This document shows positions 32,472 through 41,217 of a DNA stretch of 64,000 nt, piece by piece (within the stretch, counting starts at the first letter, position 1; each line of letters starts with the position of its first letter). Where the stretch lies: NCBI RefSeq assembly GCF_016862275.1, contig NZ_BOMQ01000051.1:1-64000 (forward strand). Reading direction: 5' to 3'. Source of the DNA: Actinoplanes nipponensis. GTDB taxonomy: Bacteria > Actinomycetota > Actinomycetes > Mycobacteriales > Micromonosporaceae. The position numbers were made by a program, and so were the translations under genes. The notes under the pieces were generated by a model. The model did not search any database. It was not told the DNA's origin and saw only the letters and a program-made list of their open reading frames with translations.

Positions 32472-35408
32472 TCACCCGGCCCGGAAGGTGGCCAGCCGGA
32501 CCCCCGCGCCCAGCACGAGATACACGTCGTGCCGCCCGCGCACCGGCGCCAGCCGCGCCGTGGTGGTCGCGTAGGCGTACCGGTCGCCGGCGCCGGCCAC
32601 CGTCGCCGTGCCCAGCAGGCGGCCCGACGGGGAGCCGAGCCGCACCTCGACGGTGCCGCTGCCCGCCGTCTCCTTGGCCACCCGGGCGGTGAACGCGGGG
32701 CCCAGACGCGCGTCCTCGAAGGCGATCCAGCCGCCGCTGACCGCGGTGCCGCGCGCCTTGCTCTCGTCCACCAGCAGCGCACCCCGGTACGCGTCGAAGC
32801 TCTCCGCCCGCGTCGTGCGGGTCAGGTCCCGCGCCGGCACGGTCTCGCCCCGCACCCGCAGCGTGGCGCGCTGCCGGATGTCCGCCGACGACGCTCCGGC
32901 CAGCAGGTCGTGCGCCGAGGTCTCGAGCGCCCAGCGGCCGCGGGTGACGTCCCAGTGGGCCAGGTCGGCCAGCGCGAACCGCAACGTGACGGTTGTGGTG
33001 GCGCCGGGCGCGAGGCTGACCCGCTGGAACGCGCGGAGCTGCTTGACCGGTTGCCGCACCCGCGAGGAGCGCTGGTGGCTGTAGAGCTGGACCACCTCGT
33101 CGCCGGCCCGGGCGCCGGTGTTGGTGACCTCGAGACGCACGCTGACCGTGCCGCCGGCGGTGCTGGTCCGCAGTGGCGAGTAGCGGAACGAGGTGTACGA
33201 GAGCCCGTGGCCGAAGGCGTACAGCGGCTTCTGCCGGCTGTAGAGGTACGTCTGCCCGGACGAGATGATGTCGTAGTCCAGCAGGTCGGCGGGGAGCTGG
33301 TCGTCCGAGCGGGGCCAGGTCTGCGGCACCCGGCCGGCCGGGTTGACCGCGCCGAACAGCACGTCGGCGACGGCGTGCCCGGTCTCGGCGCCGGCGTGGG
33401 TGGTCCACAGGATCGCCGGCACGTGCTCCTGCTCCCAGGCGATCGAGTCGGGATAGCTGGTCTGCAGCACCACCGTGGTGCGCGGGTTGGCCGCCAGCAC
33501 CGCCTCGACGAGCCGGTGCTGGCTCTCGCTGAGCGCGGTCGTGGTGCGGTCGTGCGCCTCCCGCCCGTTGATGAACGGGTTGCTGCCCACCACGACCACC
33601 GCGGCGTCGGCGCCCCGGGCGGCGGCGACCGCCTGCGCCACGCCGCTGCCGATCACCTCGCGGGAGAAGTGCGCGGCGCCGGCGGCGGTGGCGGACCCGA
33701 GCGCCAGCTTGCCGTCCGCGCCGACCGTGACGTAGGTGTTCGCGCCGAACCAGCTCTCCTGGGTCTCGTAGCCGGCGTAGTGCAGCACGACGCTGCCGTC
33801 GGCCTGCGGCTCCACCTTGAACTGCTGCTGCACGAACCAGCCGCTGGGCCGCTCGTCGCGGGTGAGCAGCGGACCCCAGTTGTAACCGAGGAACCGGCCG
33901 GTGGCGACGTTGCGCAGCGTGGCGACGCCCTGGCCCCAGTCCACCAGGTCGAACTGGGCGGCCGGGCCCGCGGCGGCGCCGGTGGCGGTGACCGCGTCGG
34001 CGTCGGTGGTGCCGGTCGCGATCACGTACCGGCCGGTGGCGGTGTCCTTCAGGGCGATCCGGTCGGCGCCGTCGCTGGTGGTGACGCTCGCGGCGCGCTC
34101 CCGGATGCCGTCGACGGCGGTCACCGCGTACGGCAGCTCGCCGCCGTACCAGTCGGTGTAGAGGGTGCCGGCCAGCGGGCCGACCACGGCGACCGTGCCG
34201 CCGGGCCGCAGCGGCAGCGCGCCGCGGGAGTTCTTCAGCAGCACCGTGGCCTTGCCGGCGGTCTCGCGGGCCAGCGCCCGGTGGGCCGGGCTGTCGATCA
34301 CGTCCGGGCCGATCGACGCGTACGGGCCGCCGTCCGGGTCGAACTCGCCGAGCCGGAACCGGATGCTCAGGGCGTGCCCGGCGGCGGTGTTCACCTCGGC
34401 CTCGGTCAGCAGTCCCCGCGCCAGCGCCTCCTTGACCGCGGCCACCGTGGGACCGCCGTTGCCGTCGTCCACGGTGAAGCTGTCCAGCCCGGCCCTGAGC
34501 ACGGCGGCGTCCGCCTCCGGCTGGGTCGCGAAGTATCCCTGCGACCGGATCAGGTTGCCCGGCGCGCCGGCGTCGCTGACGTTGAACAGCGGCCGCGGCG
34601 CCCACTGCCGGACCAGGCCGCCCAGGTCGGGGTCCACGGTGGCCGGACGCCCGTTGATCAGGTTGTACGAGGCCATCACCCCGGTCGCGGCGTCGGCCCG
34701 CAACGGGATCCGGAACGCCGGGCGCTCGTACTCGTTGAGCACCCGCTGCGGCACGGTGGCGGAGGTGACGTCGCGGCCGGCCTCGTTGTTGTAGGCCGCG
34801 TAGTGCTTGAGCGTGGGCGCGGTCCGCAGGTGGGCCGGATCGTCACCCTCCAGCCCCCGCCCGTACGCGGTGGCGATCGCCCCGGTCAGCAGCGGGTCCT
34901 CGGAGTAGCCCTCCTCGTTGCGCCCCCAGCGCGGGTCGCGCAGCGGGTTGACCACCGGCGCCCACAGGTTGAGCCCGAACACCCGGGGATCGCGCGCGTG
35001 GTAGCCGCGGGCCTCGTCGCCCACCGCCGCGCCGACCCGCCGCAGCAGGGCCGGGTCCCAGGTGCTGGCCAGGCCGACCGCCTGCGGGAAGGCGGTGCCC
35101 CGCGCGGTGACCACGGCCCCGCCGGCGTCGACGTCGTTGGACCAGGCCACCCCGTGCAGCGCCTCGGTGCCGGTCTTGAACATGGCGATGCCGAGCCGGG
35201 GCACGGCCGGCTGGTACTGGTGCAGGAGCCCGATCTTCTCGTCCAGGGTGAGCCGGCCGAGCAGGTCGCCGACCCGGGCGCTCAGCCCGAGCCGCGGGTC
35301 CCGGAACGGATACGCCGGCTCGGCGGCGGCCACGGCGGGCGCCGCCGGCAGCGTGAGCAGGGCGAGCGCGACCAGGGCCAGCGCGCGCCGCAGGGGCCTG
35401 TTTCGCAT
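32472..35408 (-). CDS. Secreted GH3 glycoside hydrolase with internal and C-terminal accessory domains
   Basis: A 978-residue secreted beta-glycosidase (beta-xylosidase, beta-glucosidase or arabinofuranosidase activity possible). The signal peptide is ALALVALALLTLPAAPAVAAA. The GH3 N-terminal barrel holds APVVNPLRDPRWGRNEEGYSEDP and PTLKHYAAYNN; the nucleophile Asp is in FNVSDAG (about residue 279). The C-terminal GH3 domain is split by a roughly 140-residue insert (about 450-590: DRIALKDTATGRYVIA, TLRNVATGRFLGYN) that looks like a beta-trefoil/fascin-type fold instead of the usual PA14. A fibronectin-III-like domain and a CBM6-like tail (AESFDAYRG) follow. The start is ATG 35408 with AGGAG. 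An operator identical in core to the importer sites lies 36 nt upstream. Confidence 0.88.
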   Translation of the reverse strand: MRNRPLRRALALVALALLTLPAAPAVAAAEPAYPFRDPRLGLSARVGDLLGRLTLDEKIGLLHQYQPAVPRLGIAMFKTGTEALHGVAWSNDVDAGGAVVTARGTAFPQAVGLASTWDPALLRRVGAAVGDEARGYHARDPRVFGLNLWAPVVNPLRDPRWGRNEEGYSEDPLLTGAIATAYGRGLEGDDPAHLRTAPTLKHYAAYNNEAGRDVTSATVPQRVLNEYERPAFRIPLRADAATGVMASYNLINGRPATVDPDLGGLVRQWAPRPLFNVSDAGAPGNLIRSQGYFATQPEADAAVLRAGLDSFTVDDGNGGPTVAAVKEALARGLLTEAEVNTAAGHALSIRFRLGEFDPDGGPYASIGPDVIDSPAHRALARETAGKATVLLKNSRGALPLRPGGTVAVVGPLAGTLYTDWYGGELPYAVTAVDGIRERAASVTTSDGADRIALKDTATGRYVIATGTTDADAVTATGAAAGPAAQFDLVDWGQGVATLRNVATGRFLGYNWGPLLTRDERPSGWFVQQQFKVEPQADGSVVLHYAGYETQESWFGANTYVTVGADGKLALGSATAAGAAHFSREVIGSGVAQAVAAARGADAAVVVVGSNPFINGREAHDRTTTALSESQHRLVEAVLAANPRTTVVLQTSYPDSIAWEQEHVPAILWTTHAGAETGHAVADVLFGAVNPAGRVPQTWPRSDDQLPADLLDYDIISSGQTYLYSRQKPLYAFGHGLSYTSFRYSPLRTSTAGGTVSVRLEVTNTGARAGDEVVQLYSHQRSSRVRQPVKQLRAFQRVSLAPGATTTVTLRFALADLAHWDVTRGRWALETSAHDLLAGASSADIRQRATLRVRGETVPARDLTRTTRAESFDAYRGALLVDESKARGTAVSGGWIAFEDARLGPAFTARVAKETAGSGTVEVRLGSPSGRLLGTATVAGAGDRYAYATTTARLAPVRGRHDVYLVLGAGVRLATFRAG

Positions 35409-35443
35409 GTTCGTCTCTCCTGGTCGGAGCCGGTCCACGGGCA

Positions 35444-35459
35444 GTCGAAGCGCTTCGAC
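35444..35459. promoter_or_regulatory. LacI operator upstream of the GH3 gene (site 3)
   Basis: GTCGAAGCGCTTCGAC is the same 16-bp core as site 2, 36 nt upstream of the GH3 start. It joins the secreted GH3 enzyme to the same regulon as the importer and alpha-xylosidase. Confidence 0.87.
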
Positions 35460-35572
35460 GATGAAGGGCGGGCCACCGGCGGCGAATGACGGGGATGAAT
35501 ACCGACCATAGAGGCCGGGCGATGGCGGGGCAACCACCGGCCGTCGCCCGGCGGACACCCCGGGCGACCGTC

Positions 35573-36361
35573 CTACCGGAGCTCGCCGCGGACCGCCCAG
35601 GCGCGGGCGGTGAGCCGGATCGACCCGTCCGGCCCGGCCGGCAGTCGCGAGCGCAGCAGCTCGCGCAGCGCCGTCCGCCGCGGCTCGGTCAGCGACGCGA
35701 CGTAGCCGGGCGCGGACCCCTGACCGCCCAGGAACGGCTGCCAGAAGTCGGCGAACCCGGTGAACACGGTCGCCACCTCCACCGCGCGGGTCCGTACGGC
35801 GGTGAACCCGGCGCCGGACCACAGCCCGGCGAGCGGCTCCGGCGCGCACACGGTGAACCGGCTGCCCTCGTCGAACCGCGCGGCCGGCGGATCGAGCTCC
35901 ACCGCCGCGTCCCAGAAGTGCCGCATCATCGCCATGCCCTCGGCGTAGTCCCACACGTAGGCCGCGGCGACCCCGCCCGGCGCCGTGACCCGGGCGAACT
36001 CGGCCACGGCCCGCCCGGGCTCGGGCACGAAGTTGAGGCAGAGCCCGCTGACCACGACGTCGAAGCGGCGGCCGGCCACCGGCAGCGCGCGGGCGTCACC
36101 GGCGGCGAACCCCGCGCGGGGGTCGTCCGTCCGCGCCCGCGCCTCGGCCAGGAAACCCGGCGACCGGTCGACGCCGGTCACCCGGGCCGGATCGGCACCG
36201 AGCGCCGCGGCGGTCAGGGCGCCGGGCCCGCAGCCGACGTCGAGCCACGTCCGGCCGGCGCCGGCTCCGAGCCAGGCGACGAACTCCCGCGCGACCGGAC
36301 GGCTCCAGCGACCCACGTACGCCTCGTACGCGGCGCCGACCTCCCACACAACCTGGCCCAT
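35573..36361 (-). CDS. Class I SAM-dependent methyltransferase
   Basis: A 262-residue methyltransferase with the Rossmann-type core. SAM motif I is TWLDVGCGPGALTAAAL, the acidic motif II is VTGVDRSPGF, and motif III/IV are AAGDARALPVAGRRFDVVVSGL. The region after the core carries aromatic residues (AAAYVWDYAEGMAMMRHFWDAA), as in UbiE/ubiquinone-like and small-molecule O-methyltransferases. The substrate is unknown. ATG 36361 is 79 nt from the divergent CBM2-like gene. No biosynthetic partner is adjacent. Confidence 0.83.
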   Translation of the reverse strand: MGQVVWEVGAAYEAYVGRWSRPVAREFVAWLGAGAGRTWLDVGCGPGALTAAALGADPARVTGVDRSPGFLAEARARTDDPRAGFAAGDARALPVAGRRFDVVVSGLCLNFVPEPGRAVAEFARVTAPGGVAAAYVWDYAEGMAMMRHFWDAAVELDPPAARFDEGSRFTVCAPEPLAGLWSGAGFTAVRTRAVEVATVFTGFADFWQPFLGGQGSAPGYVASLTEPRRTALRELLRSRLPAGPDGSIRLTARAWAVRGELR

Positions 36362-36440
36362 GGCCCCGACCCTACGGCCGGCCGGGGCCGCCGTCGCTCC
36401 CGGTTGCCCCCGGCCGGAATCTCGCTATCGTTCATCCCCG

Positions 36441-37142
36441 ATGCGGGACACCGGGCGAGATCATCAGCGGCAGGGGCCGGCCCGCACCGGGCAGACCCTG
36501 CGGGAGGTGCTGCCCTGGGTGCCGACGGCGCTCGGGGTGGGCGCCCTGATCATGCTCTTGATCGTCGCGGCGACGCGGTTCTCCTCGGCTCCCGAGGTGC
36601 GGGCCGTGCCGCCGGCCCGGCCGTTCCCGGCCCAGCAGTTCCCCATCGGGCCCGAGCCGGCGCCCTCCGGGTCGGCCACCTCGGCCGCGTCCGCTCCCCC
36701 GGCCGCCGCCACGACCGGCGCCCGGCCCGACCGACGGATCCGGCCCGCGACCACCACGACCTCGCCGCGCGCGGAGCGCCCGTCCACCCGGCCCACCAGC
36801 GCGGCGCCGCCCGCCGGCCCGGTGCGCGGCGCCTACCGCGTGGTCGACTCGTTCGACGACGCGTTCATCGGCGAGGTGCTGGTCACCAACGCGGGCGCCC
36901 GCGACAGCGACTGGCGCGTCGAGCTGCGCTTCCCCGCCGCCGTGGGCGACCTGATCACCTCGTGGGTCGAGTCCGCGCCCCAGGCGACGCTGCGCCGCGC
37001 CGGCGACAGCTACGTCTGGACCTCGGGCGTGCCGGTGCCCGCGCGCGGGCAGGTGGCGCTGCGCTTCCACTTCTCTCGCTCCGGCTCCGGCAACCGGCCG
37101 GACGCGTGCACGGTGAACGGGTCGGCCTGCGCCGGGACGTGA
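36441..37142 (+). CDS. Membrane-anchored protein with CBM2-like cellulose-binding domain
   Basis: A 233-residue type II membrane protein. After a short cytoplasmic tail comes one membrane segment (WVPTALGVGALIMLLIVAATRF, about 26-47), then a Pro/Ala/Ser/Thr-rich extracellular linker (about 50-125). The C-terminal domain is about 100 residues (YRVVDSFDDAFIGEVLVTNAG, DSDWRVELRFPA, and a final cysteine pair, DACTVNGSACAG) with the outline of a CBM2 carbohydrate-binding module. Of the exposed tryptophans, W in ITSWVES and YVWTSG are present. There is no catalytic domain, so it probably tethers wall or plant polysaccharide. The start is ATG 36441, probably leaderless (CTATCGTT just upstream). Confidence 0.72.
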   Translation: MRDTGRDHQRQGPARTGQTLREVLPWVPTALGVGALIMLLIVAATRFSSAPEVRAVPPARPFPAQQFPIGPEPAPSGSATSAASAPPAAATTGARPDRRIRPATTTTSPRAERPSTRPTSAAPPAGPVRGAYRVVDSFDDAFIGEVLVTNAGARDSDWRVELRFPAAVGDLITSWVESAPQATLRRAGDSYVWTSGVPVPARGQVALRFHFSRSGSGNRPDACTVNGSACAGT

Positions 37143-37201
37143 TCCCGATCTCATAGCCGCCGGGGCGCATCCGCCGGGGGGCCCGGCCCCGAAGTCAGGT
37201 C

Positions 37202-39289
37202 ATGGCCCTCACTCTGGCTTCGGCATTGCAGCAGGTGCGACAGGCCCCGCGCCTCGTGGAGGCGCTGGGCGACGAGGTCCGGGCCGCCGCGGCGGTGGGT
37301 GGGCCGGCGACCGTCCCGGTGCTGGAGCAGGCGATCGCCGGCGCCGACGAGCTCACCGCGGTGGCCGCCGTGCACGCGCTCGGCGCGGTGGAGGGCGAAG
37401 CCGCCGGTGCGGCCCTCTCCCGGCTGCTCTCGCATCCGCGCGGTTTCCTGCGCGAGCACGCGTCCTGGGCGCTGATGGCGCAGCCACCCCGCCCCGACGC
37501 GATGGACGCCCTGGTCGCCGCCGTGGCCGGCGGCGGCTTCGCCGGGATGCTGGCCCAGCGCACGCTGGCCCGGTGGGGCGAGGCCGGCGGCCCGGGCGAC
37601 GTGGCGATCGTCGCCGCCCTGCTGGTGGCGCTGGCGGGCGAGCGCGTACCGGCGGCCCGGGCCCGGCTGGTGGAGTCCCTCGGGCTGCTGCCCGGCGAGC
37701 CCGCCGGGCGCGCCGTCGCCGAGCTCGCGCTGGACCCGGCCGAGACGCAGCCGGTCCGGACCGCCGCGCTGGCCGCCCTCGGGGACCGCCACGGCGAGCT
37801 GAGCGCCGCGCAGACCGTGGGCGAGCTGCTCGCGGCGGGCGACGAGCTCGGCGCGGTCGCCCGGCTCGCCGCTTTCGACCTCGGGCTGCTCTCCGCCGGC
37901 CCGCCGGCCGCGGCGGCGCCCGGCCTCACCGTCGCCCAGCTCTTCCTGCACGCCGACCTGGACCGCGAGCTCAGCCGCGCGGGCGCCGGCGACAACGGGG
38001 GCATCGCCACGCTGCTGGTCCGCCTGGGCGACGCGCTGGCCGGCGAGCCCGGCATCGCCCGGGCGCTGACCCTGTCACGGGGCACCGCCGACGCCGCGTT
38101 CGACGCGCTGCGGCCGGCGGCCGGGCACCAGCTCGCCGCCGTACCGCTGCTCAGCCCGGCCGTGGGCGCGGCCACCGCCTGGCCCACCTGGGTCGCCGCC
38201 CGGCGCGGCATCCGCCGGCTGCTGCGCGCCCACCGGGTCGACCTGCTGCACCTGCGGATGGCCGACGTCGGCAGCCTCGCGGCGGCCGAGGCGGCCACCG
38301 GGCTCGGCATCCCGGTCGTGTTCACCCTGGCCCCGGACCCGCACGGGGCGATCGACGCGCTCGACCGCAGCGGCGCGCTGAGCCGGGCCGACTTCGGCCG
38401 GATGGACGAGACCGAGCACTTCTGGTTCCGCTCGCGCCTGGTCCGGCGGCTGACCGCCGACGCGGCCCACGTCGTGCTCTTCCCCCGCCCGCACGTCCGC
38501 GACGACCTGCGGCGCCTGGTCGGCATCGACGTGGACGCGGAGCCGGACCGGTACACGGTCGTGCCCGAGGGCATCGACCTGGGCGTCATCGAGGCCGCCG
38601 AGACGGCCGCGGAGCCCGCCGGGCTGGCCGCGCTGGTGTCGGCCCTGCCGGCCCACCGGCAGGGCCTGCCGCTGGTGCTCAGCGTCGGGCGGCTGCACCG
38701 GGTCAAGGGCATGGCGACCCTGGTCCGGGCCTGGGCGGACGATCCGCGCCTGTGGCGGCGCAGCAACCTGGTGATCGTCGGCGGCGACCTGGACGACCCG
38801 TCGCCGGACGAGCGCGAGCAGCTGGACCGGATCGCGGCCGTGGTCGCGGACGGCCCCGCGGCGGACGGTCTGATCCTGACCGGCCACCGCCCCAACGACG
38901 AGGTGGCCCGCTGGCTGGCCCAGGCCCGGGCGGGCCGGCCGCCGGCGATCGGCCCCGCCGGGGTGTACGTGTGCGCGAGCCTCAAGGAGGAGTTCGGGCT
39001 GGCCCTGCTGGAGGCCCTGGCCGCCGGCCTGGTGGTGGTCGGGCCGGACGCCGGCGGCCCGCCGACCTACATCGAGCAGGGGCGCACCGGCCTGCTCGTC
39101 GACACCAGCCGGCCGGAGGAACTCGCCCGGGCCACGGCCGCGGGGCTTGATCTTGCGGCCGGTCCGGGACAGGCTGCCCGGGTACGGCGGGCGCGGGAGC
39201 GGATCCGCGCCGGCTTCACGGTCGGCGCGATGGCGACCGCGCTGCGCGCCATCTACACCACCGTGACCAAGGAGGGCGACAAGCCGTGA
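37202..39289 (+). CDS. HEAT-repeat/GT4 glycosyltransferase fusion
   Basis: A 695-residue cytoplasmic protein. The first 230 residues are short helical pairs (AAVHALGAVEGEAAGAALSRLLSH, REHASWALMAQP, RTAALAALGDRHGEL) typical of HEAT/armadillo-like repeats. From about 240 follows a GT-B retaining glycosyltransferase of family GT4: VAQLFLHADLDREL, VVPEGIDLGVI, the donor-phosphate Arg/Lys motif SVGRLHRVKGM, and the ExxxxxxxE signature in SLKEEFGLALLEALAAG. It should transfer a sugar from a nucleotide sugar. ATG 37202 starts the gene. The stop overlaps the next glycosyltransferase (GTGA), so the two act in one pathway. A fused HEAT domain may recruit a protein partner or acceptor. Confidence 0.85.
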   Translation: MALTLASALQQVRQAPRLVEALGDEVRAAAAVGGPATVPVLEQAIAGADELTAVAAVHALGAVEGEAAGAALSRLLSHPRGFLREHASWALMAQPPRPDAMDALVAAVAGGGFAGMLAQRTLARWGEAGGPGDVAIVAALLVALAGERVPAARARLVESLGLLPGEPAGRAVAELALDPAETQPVRTAALAALGDRHGELSAAQTVGELLAAGDELGAVARLAAFDLGLLSAGPPAAAAPGLTVAQLFLHADLDRELSRAGAGDNGGIATLLVRLGDALAGEPGIARALTLSRGTADAAFDALRPAAGHQLAAVPLLSPAVGAATAWPTWVAARRGIRRLLRAHRVDLLHLRMADVGSLAAAEAATGLGIPVVFTLAPDPHGAIDALDRSGALSRADFGRMDETEHFWFRSRLVRRLTADAAHVVLFPRPHVRDDLRRLVGIDVDAEPDRYTVVPEGIDLGVIEAAETAAEPAGLAALVSALPAHRQGLPLVLSVGRLHRVKGMATLVRAWADDPRLWRRSNLVIVGGDLDDPSPDEREQLDRIAAVVADGPAADGLILTGHRPNDEVARWLAQARAGRPPAIGPAGVYVCASLKEEFGLALLEALAAGLVVVGPDAGGPPTYIEQGRTGLLVDTSRPEELARATAAGLDLAAGPGQAARVRRARERIRAGFTVGAMATALRAIYTTVTKEGDKP

Positions 39290-40569
39290 CGCTGCTGGTG
39301 ATCAGCCCGGACTACGCCTCCCACCTGCTGCCGCTGATCACACTGGCCACCGCCTGGCGCGACGCCGGCGAGCGGGTGGTGGTGGCGACCGGCCCGGCGA
39401 CCGCGCCGATCGTGCGCGACGCCGGCTTCGCGTGGACCGACCTGCCGCTGGGCCGCGGCTCCAACCCCGGCGTGATCCGGGCCGAGCAGCAGCCGGCCGG
39501 CGAGGACGAGGCGCTGCGCGGCTTCTTCTCGGCCACCCGGCGCGGGCTGGTCGAGACGCTGCTCTACCAGGCCCGGGCCCGGCGCGCGGACCTGCTCTGG
39601 GACCCGGTGGGCCGCGCGTACGCGGTCCGCGAGACGGTCGCCGCGGTCCGCCCGGACCACGTCATCGTCGACCACCTCGCGTTCAGCGCCCGCCTGGCCC
39701 TGTCGGCCGACCGGGTGCCGCACGCGGACGTGGTCCTCGGCCACCCGTCGGCGCTGCCGGTCGGCGGCGAGGTGTACGGCTACCCGACGGACTGGCCCGC
39801 CGCCTTCACCCCGGCCGCCGCCGAGCTGGCCGAGCTGCACAAGGTCTGCCGCGACGTCCGCGAAGCGTTCACCGCCGAGTGGAACGTGGCGCTGCGCAGC
39901 CTGTCCCGGTCGGCGCCGCTGGTCTCCGACGCGCTCGCCGAGCACGGCGACCGGCTGCTGTTCAACTACCCGGAGGCCCTGCACGACCCGGCCCGGACCA
40001 CGCTGCTGCCGCCGCACGTCTTCCTCGGCTCGGCCGTGCGCACCGAGTCGGTGCCGGGCGACGTCCAGGAGTGGCTGGACGCCGACGACCGGCCGCTGGT
40101 CTACGTCAGCTTCGGCAGCTTCCTGTCCGCCCGCGGCGACGTGCTGACCACGGTGCTGACCGCGCTGCGCTCGCTGGACGTCCGGGTCGCGGTGGCGACC
40201 GGCTCCGCCCGGGACCTGCCGGCGCCGGGGCCGGACTGGCTGGTGCGCGACTTCCTGCCGCAGACGGCGCTGCTGGCCCGGGCCGCGCTGGCGGTCACCC
40301 ACGGCGGCAACAACAGCGTCACCGAGGCGCTGACCTTCGGCGTGCCCATGCTGGTCCTGCCGTTCTCGACCGACCAGTTCGCGGGCGCCGCGGCCATCGA
40401 GCGCAGCGGGGCCGGCGCGGCCCTGGACCCCAACGCGGCGTCGGCGCCGGACGTGATCGACGCCGTCCGCGACATCCTGGCCGGGCGTCCGCCGGAGGTC
40501 GCGGCGCGGCTCGGCGAGCAGCTGCGCGCGACGCCCGGGGCGGCGCTGGCCCGCCGGGCCCTGGTCTAG
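39286..40569 (+). CDS. GT1 (MGT/UGT-type) glycosyltransferase
   Basis: A 427-residue GT-B inverting glycosyltransferase of the macrolide/flavonoid type. The N-terminal acceptor domain begins VTLLVISPDYASHLLPLITLATAW, with the catalytic-type His in SHLLPL. The C-terminal donor domain has VYVSFGSFLSARGDVL and the UDP/TDP-sugar motif THGGNNSVTEALTFGVPMLV, with DQF further on. Such enzymes usually decorate small molecules or lipids. GTG 39286 is coupled to the preceding HEAT-GT4 gene. No polyketide or peptide synthase is near, so the acceptor is open. Confidence 0.87.
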   Translation: MTLLVISPDYASHLLPLITLATAWRDAGERVVVATGPATAPIVRDAGFAWTDLPLGRGSNPGVIRAEQQPAGEDEALRGFFSATRRGLVETLLYQARARRADLLWDPVGRAYAVRETVAAVRPDHVIVDHLAFSARLALSADRVPHADVVLGHPSALPVGGEVYGYPTDWPAAFTPAAAELAELHKVCRDVREAFTAEWNVALRSLSRSAPLVSDALAEHGDRLLFNYPEALHDPARTTLLPPHVFLGSAVRTESVPGDVQEWLDADDRPLVYVSFGSFLSARGDVLTTVLTALRSLDVRVAVATGSARDLPAPGPDWLVRDFLPQTALLARAALAVTHGGNNSVTEALTFGVPMLVLPFSTDQFAGAAAIERSGAGAALDPNAASAPDVIDAVRDILAGRPPEVAARLGEQLRATPGAALARRALV

Positions 40570-40582
40570 GTGGCGCGCCGGC

Positions 40583-40855
40583 TCAGTCGGTGAGGACCTC
40601 GTTCCACTCGCGGATCTCGTAGGAGCGCACCACGCCCTCCAGCACGAACGGGTCGCCGGCGACGAACTCCTCGGCGGCCTCCCGGGTGGGGAAGATGGCC
40701 ATCGACCCCTGGGTGACCGGGTCGCCGAAGGTGCCGACCATCAGGATGTCGCCGCGGCCGTGGAAGGCGTCGATGCGGGCGTTGTGCGCGGGAAAGTGCA
40801 GCGGCGCCCGGGCCAGGACGTCGTCGGCCGGGGTGTAGAGGAGCACGTACTTCAC
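40583..40855 (-). CDS. YciI-like (YCII domain) small protein
   Basis: A 90-residue ferredoxin-like fold protein. It has KYVLLYTPADDVLARAPLHFPAHNARIDAF with the conserved His region, then GDILMVGTFGDPVTQGSMAIFPTREAAEEFVAGDPFVLEGVVRSYEIREWNEV, the second half of the YCII domain. YciI proteins have possible hydrolase or ligand-binding roles with a His-Asp pair. It converges on the GT1 gene. A perfect palindrome lies 73 nt upstream of its ATG (40855) and may control it. Confidence 0.85.
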   Translation of the reverse strand: MKYVLLYTPADDVLARAPLHFPAHNARIDAFHGRGDILMVGTFGDPVTQGSMAIFPTREAAEEFVAGDPFVLEGVVRSYEIREWNEVLTD

Positions 40856-40927
40856 GACGCGCCCCCGGGGGCCGGCGCGGGGCTGCTGATCATTTGTGGT
40901 CCTCCTGCTCGTACGTTCGTCACGGCT

Positions 40928-40951
40928 AACGGTAAGCTACGGCTTACCGTT
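40928..40951. promoter_or_regulatory. Perfect palindromic operator with no adjacent regulator
   Basis: The arms AACGGTAAGC (40928-40937) and GCTTACCGTT (40942-40951) pair perfectly around TACG. The 24-bp site has the size and form of TetR-family operators. It lies between the YciI gene and the FMN riboswitch, and no regulator gene is adjacent. Confidence 0.75.
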
Positions 40952-41049
40952 GCCGCTGGCAAGTCCCGGCGCGGCCGGTCCGCTGGGCGACGCAGGTCAC
41001 AGGTGCGCCGCGGCCGCCGGGATTACGATGTCGGCAAGCAACACGTTCA

Positions 41050-41180
41050 GCGTGCTCCGGGGTCGGTGCAATTCCGAACCGGCGGTGACAGTCCGCGACC
41101 CGACCGCAGCCGGCGGCCGGTTGATCCGGTGCGATTCCGGGACCGACGGTGAAAGTCCGGATGGGAGGCGGCGCGCGGGA
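41050..41180 (+). ncRNA. FMN riboswitch (RFN element)
   Basis: The conserved parts of the RFN element occur in order: GGGTCGGTGCAATTCCGAAC, ACCGGCGGTGACAGTCCGCGA, then CCGGTGCGATTCCGG, GACCGACGGTGAAAGTCCGGA and GGATGGGAGG at the 3' side. A TACGAT -10-like box at 41024-41029 places the transcript start shortly before the element. It lies in the leader of the PnuC-family gene, so FMN would shut off uptake of a flavin or precursor. Confidence 0.93.
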
Positions 41181-41217
41181 CGGTTCGGCTTTCCGCGTGC
41201 GCGGCCTCCCCCGGCGT

